From: CAYQJL01 sp964612295
GTDB taxonomy: Bacteria; Eisenbacteria; RBG-16-71-46; CAIMUX01; WJJG01
DNA: 64,000 bases
Assembly (NCBI GenBank): GCA_964612295.1
Contig: CAZTDY010000003.1
Location: forward strand, 90,871 to 154,870
Direction: 5' to 3'
Under the pieces are notes generated by a model. The model searched no databases. It was not told the origin of the DNA and was given only the letters and a program-made list of their open reading frames with translations. Each line of letters starts with the position of its first letter. Position 1 is the first letter of the stretch. The translations under genes were made by a program, and so were the position numbers. Positions 18,473-26,895 of this stretch are shown piece by piece.

Positions 18473-21400
18473 CTAGTCCTCCAATCGTTCAAGGGCGTGT
18501 TCATAGGTCCCTTTCACCAGCGGATCATACTCGTCGCTCATGCACAGCGCGACGTGCGCCAGGGTCTGGGCGTCGCCGAATCGAACCAGCGCGGCGACCG
18601 CCTCGGCCCGCACGCTGGGCGCATCCTTCTCGAGCGCCTCATCCAGGGTCGCCACCAGCTGGCGCCTCGCCTGCCCCCGGGCTCGCAGCGAGACGTCATC
18701 GGTGCTGTCGGCCAACGCCGCCGCAAGCTGACCCAAGACCTGCGTGCGAAGCGCGGCCTGGCTCTCGTGGGCCGTGAGGCGTTCATCGTTCCAGTTGTGC
18801 AGCGATCGGCAGAGCGGATCGATCGCGGCCACGGCAAATCCGCGCAGGGCGCGCATCGCGGCCGAACGGACGGTCAGCTGCCGGTCGCTGAGCATCGCGA
18901 CGAGTGCGCCCACCGAGGCAGTGTCCTTGAGCGCCGCGATGGCTCCGATCGAGGCAAGGCGACGGCGTTCCTCGTCATCGTCTAAGAACCGCCGGACGGC
19001 CGGGGCGGACGACGCCTCCCCGATCTGCCCAATCGCGCCGAGCAACCTGTTCCAGTGCTTCTTGTGATCCTTCTTGCGCAGCATCTTCTCGAACGGTTCA
19101 CGGGCCGCTTGGCATTTCAGGTCGCCGAGAAGCCGGATGACGGTCCGCTGGACATCCTCCTCATCGTCCTCCAGATGCGGCAGGACGAGCGCGATCGCGG
19201 TGTCCGGATAGGCGTCGGCCAGCTCCTTGATCGCGCGGTATTCGAGCCCGCTCTTCGTTCCGAGTTTCTCGCTCGTCACGTAGATGAGCGCCTCGGGCCC
19301 TTTCGCAACGAGAGCCTTGCGGGCCCGGCGGACCTTCTCCCGCGCGCTGCCCACCTCCCAGAGCGAGGCGGTTTCGAAGAGTTCGGCCACCTCGCGAAGT
19401 GAATCCGCGGCGGTGAGAACGATCTCGGGAACCGCCTCCCCCGGCAGTTCGACATCTCGATCCAGGTCGATCCCGAGCCCATAGGTCCGCTGGCGCCAGA
19501 CCGCGCCATCCTGTCCGGGGCCATCGCCCGAATAGTGATCGCGCCCCTCCAGATCAAGGAAGAGGCCCGCTCCGCAGAACCCGCGGGCCCAGGTGACCGT
19601 CCCCTGTCCGACGCCGGGGGTCGCGTAGACATCGTCGCCCAGTGCATCGATGAACACGGCCACCGAGTTGGTGATGCTCATGCCGTGCCCGTCGCTGACC
19701 ATGTAGTAGTCCTTGCCGCTCTCATCGTAGAGCCAGCCGATGGACAGATCGTGCGCCGTCCCCTGGGTCACCCCATACTTGCAGACGTAGTGGTCATCGC
19801 CGCCTCGGTCCCACAGCGAGCCGGCCGCAAGATGGATCCCGGCGCCCTGCGAGTACTGCGTGGCCAGATAACGATCGTTGCCCGCCCCATCGTAGAGCAC
19901 CCCCAGCGAGTACCAGTAGGCGGATCCCTGCGAGTAGACCTCGCCGTCGTAGAAGTCGTTGCCCGCCTCGTCCATCAGAATGCCGATCCCCCCGCCGGCC
20001 CGGGGACGGAACCCGATCGAGAACCCCTGGGACAACGCCTGGAAGTCGTGCGGCAGAAGCGGCGCATGTAGGTAGTGGCCGCCCGCGCGGTAGATGTCGT
20101 TGCCGGTCTCATCGAACAGCAACCCCGTGCCGAACGTGGATGCAAACCCTTGGGACTGCCGGGCGCAGATATAGGTGTCGTTGTCGTCATATCGAATGGG
20201 AACCGCCCCGGTTCCGGGCATGACATGGAGGCCGGCCTCAAAGGCCCGATCGGGCTGGAGTTCCTTCCCCGGCGGGGCCGACGCCGCACTGGCCGAGACC
20301 AGCGCCCCGACCCCGAAGGCCCCCGCTCCCTGGCAGAGGTTGCGGCCCTCGAAGAGGTCCACGCCGCCGCCATCGAAGAGGAATCCTCCGCCGAAGAAAC
20401 CTGCTCCCAGCGATCCGTCATCACCGCGGTAGATGTCGTTGCCCGACGCGTCGGCCAGAACGGCCACTCCTAAGAATCCGCTACCCAGCGCATAGCTGAG
20501 ACCACGCGCGTCGTAGAAGTCATCCCCACCGTGATCGATGAGGGCCGCGAAGGGCCATTGCAGATCGCCCAGCGCAGAAGCCACGCGTCCGCGGTACACG
20601 TCGTCGCCGCCCGGCTCGATCAAGAAGGACACCTTCGACAGCGCTTCATAGGAGTAGACGTTGTCGCCCGGGCCGCCTACCAGCAACAGTCCCCAGGGCG
20701 TATCGAACCAGGCCGACACGGCGCCTTCCACACCGGGAAACTCGGCGGGGCCCGTGGGCCAGTCGCACGGCGGAACCTGGTAGGCGAGTTCGCAGAGCCC
20801 CTCCAGAAAACGGACCGTCGCCCTCGACAGCGCCTCTCGATCAACCGCCACCGCCAGATCCAGGACGAAGTCCTCGGTCATCTCGACCGTCGTGTCGACC
20901 TGCGTGCCGAATTCAAAATGCAGGGCGCCCTTGCGCGCTTTGTCGACGGGGTCGTCGCTGTCGCCCCAAAACGCGGGCGCGAACATGAGGAGCTGATCGC
21001 GTTCTTCCTGGGTCCAGTTCTCGAACGCCTGCCTGAGATCCTGCTCGGCCTCACCGGTCGTGCGTAGGAAACGAAGGATGCGCTCATCGAGCGGTCGCAC
21101 ACCGTGAGCGCCGTGGGCGTCGGGCACCCCACCGGGACGCATCCCCGGCCAGAAGGTCGGGCGCGCGGGGTCGTCCGAAGCGGCTTCGCAGAGGAGACCC
21201 AACCGGCGGGCCAACTCGGCCGGATGGTTGATCGCAGTGCGCAGGTGCTCGAGGTTCTCCGCCTGCCAGCCGGGCATCTCCAAGGGGAAGTCGAGCAATC
21301 GCTCCACGGTGGCCAGGCGGAAGGTGTCATCTTCCGCGTAGAGCTTGTCGAAGCCGAGCTCGCGGGGTTCGATCTCCAGATAGTCGAGCGCCTCGTACAG

Positions 21401-21550
21401 GACTCGCGCACTCAGCGTGTCCAGTCCGGCAATGGTGGGTTGATCGGACCCCTCATCCGCCATGCTGGTGGCCGGCAGCACCCCCGATCCGGCGAGTAAG
21501 AAAAACCAGCCCGCCAGGATTGCGCCCCGCAACAACACGATTCCCCTCAT
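18473..21550 (-). CDS. Secreted Asp-x-Tyr repeat protein with C-terminal HEAT repeats
   Basis: Large exported protein of about 1025 residues. A signal peptide (LAGWFFLLAGSGVLPATS) precedes a region of unknown fold (about 30-270), then about 12 imperfect repeats of 30-45 residues built on D-x-x-G-[ND]-D-x-Y followed by S-Q-G and a Gly-rich strand (for example DETGNDIYRAG, DGAGNDRYLA, DALGDDVYAT). From about residue 770 there are HEAT-like helical pairs (VQRTVIRLLGDLK, RRLASIGAIAALKD, VRSAAMRALRGF). The acidic G-N-D-x-Y turns suggest a calcium-binding beta-solenoid, which is inference. I know no enzyme motif in it. ATG at 21550 is preferred over a GTG 15 bases upstream because GGGGG precedes it. 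Confidence 0.72.
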   Translation of the reverse strand: MRGIVLLRGAILAGWFFLLAGSGVLPATSMADEGSDQPTIAGLDTLSARVLYEALDYLEIEPRELGFDKLYAEDDTFRLATVERLLDFPLEMPGWQAENLEHLRTAINHPAELARRLGLLCEAASDDPARPTFWPGMRPGGVPDAHGAHGVRPLDERILRFLRTTGEAEQDLRQAFENWTQEERDQLLMFAPAFWGDSDDPVDKARKGALHFEFGTQVDTTVEMTEDFVLDLAVAVDREALSRATVRFLEGLCELAYQVPPCDWPTGPAEFPGVEGAVSAWFDTPWGLLLVGGPGDNVYSYEALSKVSFLIEPGGDDVYRGRVASALGDLQWPFAALIDHGGDDFYDARGLSYALGSGFLGVAVLADASGNDIYRGDDGSLGAGFFGGGFLFDGGGVDLFEGRNLCQGAGAFGVGALVSASAASAPPGKELQPDRAFEAGLHVMPGTGAVPIRYDDNDTYICARQSQGFASTFGTGLLFDETGNDIYRAGGHYLHAPLLPHDFQALSQGFSIGFRPRAGGGIGILMDEAGNDFYDGEVYSQGSAYWYSLGVLYDGAGNDRYLATQYSQGAGIHLAAGSLWDRGGDDHYVCKYGVTQGTAHDLSIGWLYDESGKDYYMVSDGHGMSITNSVAVFIDALGDDVYATPGVGQGTVTWARGFCGAGLFLDLEGRDHYSGDGPGQDGAVWRQRTYGLGIDLDRDVELPGEAVPEIVLTAADSLREVAELFETASLWEVGSAREKVRRARKALVAKGPEALIYVTSEKLGTKSGLEYRAIKELADAYPDTAIALVLPHLEDDEEDVQRTVIRLLGDLKCQAAREPFEKMLRKKDHKKHWNRLLGAIGQIGEASSAPAVRRFLDDDEERRRLASIGAIAALKDTASVGALVAMLSDRQLTVRSAAMRALRGFAVAAIDPLCRSLHNWNDERLTAHESQAALRTQVLGQLAAALADSTDDVSLRARGQARRQLVATLDEALEKDAPSVRAEAVAALVRFGDAQTLAHVALCMSDEYDPLVKGTYEHALERLED

Positions 21551-21607
21551 GATTCCCCCTGTCACGCCGGGCCGATGCGGTCGCGCAGGCCCTTCTCGTG
21601 ATGGCAG

Positions 21608-22333
21608 CTAGGACTCCAGGCTGTTCTCCGGCAGATATCCGCCCTTGCGACAGCTTTCCACGACCAATTCGACGACCTCTTCGGGCGTATCCACGATCTG
21701 CATCAGGTCCGCATCCCCGTCGGAAACAAAACCGCCCTCTTCGAGACGTTTCCGAACCCAAGTCTTCAAGTCCGACCAGTGGTCCTTTCCGAAGAGCACG
21801 ATCGGGAACTGCTCGATCTTCCCGGTCTGGGTCAGGGTCAGCGCGTTGAGCAGCTCATCCAGCGTGCCGAACCCCCCGGGACAGATCACCGAACCCACCG
21901 TGTACTTGACGAACATCAGCTTGCGGACGAAGAAGTACCGGAAGTCCAGCGAGATGTCCTGGTAAGGATTGGCGGCCTGCTCGAAGGGCAGTTGGATGTT
22001 GCAGCCGATCGAGAGCCCGCCGGCCTTCTGTGCACCGCGATTGGCGGCATCCATCACGCCCGGGCCGCCACCGGTGATCACCGCCAGACCGGCCTGGGCA
22101 AGACCGCGCGCGATCTGTTCAACCTGACCGAAGAGCTGGTCGTTCGGCTTGGTGCGGGCCGACCCGAAGATGCTGACCGCCGGGCCGATCGGGGCAAGTG
22201 CTTCAAAGCCCTCGATCAGTTCTCCCAGGATCCGCAGAACCCTCCAGGTGTCACTGCGGCGGAAGTCCGCTTCGCCGAAGCGCGGGGACTGAAGCAGACT
22301 GTGATCGTCAAGGCGAGGGGCATTGGGCTCCAT
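21608..22333 (-). CDS. LOG family (TIGR00730) Rossmann-fold protein
   Basis: Cytoplasmic protein of 241 residues with the LOG/lysine-decarboxylase-like signatures GGGPGVMDAANRGA and PGGFGTLDEL. Characterised relatives are cytokinin riboside 5'-monophosphate phosphoribohydrolases or nucleotide 5'-monophosphate nucleosidases that hydrolyse the N-glycosidic bond of purine nucleotides. The conserved Arg and Glu of the active site are present (FFVRKLMF, GTLDE). The start with GGAGG eight bases upstream is preferred over an in-frame ATG 51 bases earlier. It follows the CoA-transferase gene by 72 bases on the same strand. Confidence 0.88.
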   Translation of the reverse strand: MEPNAPRLDDHSLLQSPRFGEADFRRSDTWRVLRILGELIEGFEALAPIGPAVSIFGSARTKPNDQLFGQVEQIARGLAQAGLAVITGGGPGVMDAANRGAQKAGGLSIGCNIQLPFEQAANPYQDISLDFRYFFVRKLMFVKYTVGSVICPGGFGTLDELLNALTLTQTGKIEQFPIVLFGKDHWSDLKTWVRKRLEEGGFVSDGDADLMQIVDTPEEVVELVVESCRKGGYLPENSLES

Positions 22334-22405
22334 CTGAAGGTCCTCCAAACTGGTCCCGGCGCCGATCGACGGGCGCCGTCGCATAGCATGCGCGACCGAA
22401 CTTCA

Positions 22406-23725
22406 TCACTCGAAGAAGTAACGGTGGTGAATCTTGAATCCGTCCGCAACGGCGCTGCGCTCCAGCTCCTCGCGGAATTCGGGATGGGCCACCTGAATCA
22501 GCTTCTCGGCCCGCTTGCCGAATGGCAATCCGGCCAGGTTCACGGCCCCGTATTCGGTGACCACCCAGTGCACGTCCCCCTGCCCGGTGACGACACCCGC
22601 GCCCTCGGGCAGGCGCGGCACGATCTTCGACACCCGCTCATCACCGATCTGGGCCGAGGACGGGAGCGCGATCACCGGCTTGCCGCCCGGGCTCAGCGCC
22701 GCGCCGCGGATGAAGTCGAGCTGACCGCCGATCCCGCTGTAGTAGAACCCGCCGCGAATCGAATCGGAGCAGACCTGGCCCTTGAGATCGATCTGAAGAG
22801 CGCTGTTGATCGCCACCACCTTCGGGTTCTGTGCAATGTTGAACACGTGATTGGTGTATTCGCACGGCATGAGTTGGATCCCGGGGTGCAGATGCGCCCA
22901 CTTGTACAACTCCTGGCTTCCCATGATGAAGCTCGAGACCGAGCGCCCCTGATCGATTCTCTTGTGGCTGTTGTCGACCACGCCGGCATCCATCAGCTTC
23001 ATGACCCCGTCGGAGATCATCTCCGAGTGCACGCCCAGGTGTCTACGATCCTTGACGAATTCCAGCACCGCATCCGGGATTGCCCCGATGCCCATTTGCA
23101 GGGTCGACCCATCTTCGATCAGGTCGGCCACGAACCTCGCGACCCGGTTGCTGACCAGGGTCTCGGGCTGGGTCGGCAGGGACAGAAGGGGACGATCGAT
23201 TTCGACGAACGCATCGATCTCATCCGCCGTGAGCAGGGTGTCCCCGAAGACGAACGGCATGTTGGGATTGACGAGGGCGAGCACCCGTTTGGCCGTTTTG
23301 GCGGCCCGTAGCTGGCAATCGACGAAGGCCCCCAGGCTGAAGTACCCCCGCCGAGGCGGCGAGACGGTGAGCAAGGCGACGTCCAGTTCGCTGGACTCGA
23401 GGAGATCGGGCACGTTGCTCAGGTGGATCGGGATCGCGTAGGCGCGGCCCTCGTTCTGGGCGATGCGCACGTTGGGACCGGTGAAGAGCGCGTAGTGTGT
23501 GAACGACTCCTCCAAATCCGGCCCAACGTAGGGGGCCGTCTCCTCGGTGTTCCCCAAGGTGAGGATGTGATAGACCTCGACATCGCGCAGCTCAGGCGCA
23601 CGAGCGGTCATCGCCTGAACCAACTCGACGGGGATCGCGCCGCCCGACCCCACGAAGACCTTGTCACCCGAGCGGATCGAGCTGACCGCCTGCTCCGCGG
23701 TCATCCGCTTCGATTCGGGAACCAT
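22406..23725 (-). CDS. Acetyl-CoA hydrolase/transferase family protein
   Basis: CoA transferase of 439 residues, of the group that includes acetyl-CoA hydrolase and 4-hydroxybutyrate CoA-transferase. The N-terminal domain opens with GDKVFVGSGGAIPVELVQAM (CoA-binding glycine loop). The probable catalytic Glu is in GVHSEMISDGVMKL, followed by INSALQIDLKGQV and a C-terminal EYGAVNLAGLPFGKRA, which is strongly conserved in this family. It moves CoA between acetyl-CoA and a carboxylic acid; the acceptor cannot be told from sequence. ATG at 23725 has AGGAGG upstream; the frame stays open 96 bases further without such a site. Confidence 0.88.
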   Translation of the reverse strand: MVPESKRMTAEQAVSSIRSGDKVFVGSGGAIPVELVQAMTARAPELRDVEVYHILTLGNTEETAPYVGPDLEESFTHYALFTGPNVRIAQNEGRAYAIPIHLSNVPDLLESSELDVALLTVSPPRRGYFSLGAFVDCQLRAAKTAKRVLALVNPNMPFVFGDTLLTADEIDAFVEIDRPLLSLPTQPETLVSNRVARFVADLIEDGSTLQMGIGAIPDAVLEFVKDRRHLGVHSEMISDGVMKLMDAGVVDNSHKRIDQGRSVSSFIMGSQELYKWAHLHPGIQLMPCEYTNHVFNIAQNPKVVAINSALQIDLKGQVCSDSIRGGFYYSGIGGQLDFIRGAALSPGGKPVIALPSSAQIGDERVSKIVPRLPEGAGVVTGQGDVHWVVTEYGAVNLAGLPFGKRAEKLIQVAHPEFREELERSAVADGFKIHHRYFFE

Positions 23726-23967
23726 CTGCCCTCCTGTTTGCCAACCTGTACCCGGCAGCGAAGTTGCGCCCTTCGCGGCATACGGCGATGCGCGCCGGGA
23801 TGACGAGAGTGTATCTTCCACCTACACTGGGAACAACGGCGAAGCCGCGAGTTTGAGGCTTTGGGGTGGGACGCCCAATCCCGTAGGATCCGCTGCGGAG
23901 CGGATCGTCTTCCGGCTCCTCTGCCGCGAAGGCTGCCGCAAGTCCTAGTTAAACCAGAGGGGTGATG

Positions 23968-26874
23968 ATGGATCGTACAATGCTATCGGGCAAGGGAAGT
24001 TGCTCCGCAATCATCGCGCTTGTCGGCCTCCTGTTGACGACCGCTTCCCTGGCCTGGGCCGGTGGAGGACATCTGGAACTCCGTACGTCCCAGGGAGGCA
24101 CGCTCCATCTGACCCATGCCGAGGGATGGTCTTTCACCTCGCAGGTGACCGGCCCGGCCTCGACGCTGTGGGATCTTCCCGATGGGCCCTACCTCCTCAG
24201 CTTCCGCGGTGACAACTCAGCGGGCGAGGCTCTGGGCGAATGTCGGGTCGTTGATCAGATGACCACCGTATTGGAGATCACACCCGGTGATCCAATCCAG
24301 GTGGCCGATCGCTACGCCGGAGCGCACGGGGCCGCGGAACAGTTCGATCCGGCCATCTGGCGGGCCCTGCCCGGAGAGAGAGAAGACCTGATCGACATTC
24401 TGGACACGCGGGTGCGGATCCGCCCGGGTGCGACCGTGGACGGACTGGACATCCTTCTGCCCACGGAGCGAAGGGAGATCGTCCCCGGCGAGCGTCAGTC
24501 GACCGGCAGCGTGCTTCTCTCCCAGAGTTCCGCGGGTCTGATTCCCGGCGCTCCAAGCCGGCGATACAACTCATCGCACCGTTCTGAAGAGCGTCTGCCT
24601 CTGGCTCCCTCGAACGAGAATGCCCAAACCGCACGCTACTCGGCTCGCCCACTTCGGTTCACCCTTGGAGCCTCGCCAAGCTCGCGCCAGGGTATGCTGG
24701 TGGACGCCCAGCTGGGCATGAGCCGGTGGCCGTTCTTCAACCTTCCGGGGCGCGGTCTGATCTCCGTGCGTTACTCGGGACTGAAGGATGCAAGCCCGCG
24801 GCCTGAAGGCGAACAGCCCCTTCCCCACAACGAGGCCACGGTCTTGGACCTGGTCGGGTCCCTCGAACTGGGCAGTCCGGCCCGCCTGTCGACCTGGGGT
24901 GGCACGCGTGGCGATCACACCGGGCCTGCGACCTCGAACTCGAGGTTCGGCCTGTCCTTGGAGGTCGCCTCGCGGGGCTGGCAGCGCGAACACTTCCTCC
25001 AGGAGTACCGGTACAACACCGACCATGCGCCCTATGAACAGACCGCGCTTTTCCAGAGCCGGCTCGGGTTGTCGATGCGCACGGGCAAGGCCAGCCGCGC
25101 CCACGCCTGGGCCGGATACAACCGGTACGTGACCTGGTTGGGTGACGGGACGCACAAGGAGGAGATCGCTGACTACCTGCGACCGGGGGGAGAACCCAAC
25201 GGCGGTGCGGACGACACCAGCCTCTACTGGGTGGGATACGACCCGACCAGCTTGACCGGGGCCCATGCCTTCGACTACTACCTGCGGAAGTTCACCTCGA
25301 CCTATGACTACGGAATCGACCTGCGCCAGGCGCGTGGGCCGCAGGGGCAATGGGGCCTGACCGCGTCGGCCCATCAGTACACCTACCGGCGCTACGAGCA
25401 CTACGCGCCCCTGACCGACCACATGATCGGCTCAGAGGATGAACCCGGGCGCATCCTGCGCATCGGGTACACCAAGACGGGCGGCACCCGAGGCGACTAC
25501 CCTCATGGACCAGGCACGGCCCTCGGGTCGCGGGTCACGCTGTGGGACCAGCGACAGCTCTCGCCCCGGTGGAAGATCTCTTCGAGCCTGGGCTTGCACA
25601 CCTTCAGTTGCGACGACTCCGCCTTAGTCTCCTTCGAATCGCCGCGCGGCGATGACGGCGCCCTGGATGCAGAAGATCTTCGCGCAGCGGATGCTTCGAT
25701 CGATATCGAGGCCCGGCTCGCCCTTCGCGGGTCGGTCACGGATGAAACGCAGGCCTGGATCGTTGCCGAACGAGCGATGCACCGCCCGCCGCTCGAAGCG
25801 CTCTTCTCCCCGCGCGCCTACCTCTCGGTGATCGAACCGGAGGGCGTGATGGGCAATCCCGACCTTGGCCCCGAGAAGGAAACCAGCGTCGAGGTCGGAC
25901 TGGGCCGCCGCTGGCCGATCATGGGCCGGATCTGGAGGCTGCAGGCCGCGCTCTATGCAACGCTCATCGATGATGCGATTCGTCTGGGAGCAGCTCATCT
26001 GGGCGATCCGGATGAGTTCGAGAGCACCGTCCCCGTGTACGTGGGCGACGGCCAGCTCGAGCAGTTGGGGTTCCATCTGGCCGCTTCTGCCGGCGAGCCG
26101 GAGGATGGGCTTTGGCTACGCGTCGCCTACGACTTCTCTCAAACGCAAAGCGACTACTTCGAACCACCCTTGCTCAATCACCGGTGGCTCTACCCCGATC
26201 GCCCGCAGGGCGAGTACGCGAGCGAGGGGTACGCGGGGCCAAGCGGGGGCATTCTTGATCTGATCCAGGCCGCCGATGAAGGATATACCGATCGCGGCCT
26301 CGCCTCGGGCGACATGCGCCCCTCGAATCTCGATCGCCCGCACCGGCTCAGCCTGGCGCTCGTCTCGACGAGCGAACCGGTGCCCAAGAACGCCTCGTGG
26401 CTTCACCAGCTGACCGGAGGCTGGACGAAGGGCGTGGTGGTCCGGTTCGAGAGCGGCCGTCCCTACACGCAGGTGTATGGCTATCCGGCCGGTCTGGTGC
26501 CTTCGGCGGAAGCGTTCTCCCGCGGCCCCGGCCATCCCGCCTGGGAGAAGGTGTATGAAGATGCGCTGCGAAACGACGAGCGGATGCCCGCCCGCCTGAC
26601 GCTGGATTTCGCCCTGTCCCGCCGGCTGCCGCTGGGTGAGCGGGGCTTGCGGATTTCTGTCGAAGCCCTCAATATCCCCGGACTCAAGAACACGGTTGCA
26701 GTCTATCGGACAACCGGCGAACCGGACGATGACGGATGCAGCAGTTCCGAAAGCTGCAGCGCCCAGCTCCCGTCCGAGGTGGACGCGGCGATCTACCAGG
26801 ATCGGATCCTGGATCCGCGCAACTATGACCGCCCCTTTGTCCTGCGCGTGGGGGTCAGTGTCGATCTCCTCTAG
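23968..26874 (+). CDS. TonB-dependent-receptor-like outer-membrane beta-barrel protein
   Basis: Outer-membrane protein of 968 residues. A signal peptide ends near ASLAWAGG. An N-terminal beta domain (about 35-110, ASTLWDLPDGPYLLSF) resembles a carboxypeptidase-regulatory/SdrD-B-like fold. From about residue 210 to the end it is an alternating aromatic beta-barrel with NPDLGPEKETSVEVGLG and PHRLSLALVS, phrases typical of TonB-receptor barrels, and a terminal strand FVLRVGVSVDLL. I do not find the usual plug domain or TonB box. Substrate unknown. GTG at 23962, ATG at 23965 and ATG at 23968 are all in frame; the last has the best distance (5 bases) from AGAGGGG. Confidence 0.7.
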   Translation: MDRTMLSGKGSCSAIIALVGLLLTTASLAWAGGGHLELRTSQGGTLHLTHAEGWSFTSQVTGPASTLWDLPDGPYLLSFRGDNSAGEALGECRVVDQMTTVLEITPGDPIQVADRYAGAHGAAEQFDPAIWRALPGEREDLIDILDTRVRIRPGATVDGLDILLPTERREIVPGERQSTGSVLLSQSSAGLIPGAPSRRYNSSHRSEERLPLAPSNENAQTARYSARPLRFTLGASPSSRQGMLVDAQLGMSRWPFFNLPGRGLISVRYSGLKDASPRPEGEQPLPHNEATVLDLVGSLELGSPARLSTWGGTRGDHTGPATSNSRFGLSLEVASRGWQREHFLQEYRYNTDHAPYEQTALFQSRLGLSMRTGKASRAHAWAGYNRYVTWLGDGTHKEEIADYLRPGGEPNGGADDTSLYWVGYDPTSLTGAHAFDYYLRKFTSTYDYGIDLRQARGPQGQWGLTASAHQYTYRRYEHYAPLTDHMIGSEDEPGRILRIGYTKTGGTRGDYPHGPGTALGSRVTLWDQRQLSPRWKISSSLGLHTFSCDDSALVSFESPRGDDGALDAEDLRAADASIDIEARLALRGSVTDETQAWIVAERAMHRPPLEALFSPRAYLSVIEPEGVMGNPDLGPEKETSVEVGLGRRWPIMGRIWRLQAALYATLIDDAIRLGAAHLGDPDEFESTVPVYVGDGQLEQLGFHLAASAGEPEDGLWLRVAYDFSQTQSDYFEPPLLNHRWLYPDRPQGEYASEGYAGPSGGILDLIQAADEGYTDRGLASGDMRPSNLDRPHRLSLALVSTSEPVPKNASWLHQLTGGWTKGVVVRFESGRPYTQVYGYPAGLVPSAEAFSRGPGHPAWEKVYEDALRNDERMPARLTLDFALSRRLPLGERGLRISVEALNIPGLKNTVAVYRTTGEPDDDGCSSSESCSAQLPSEVDAAIYQDRILDPRNYDRPFVLRVGVSVDLL

Positions 26875-26895
26875 CGGATCGATCCGGGAAGAGAG

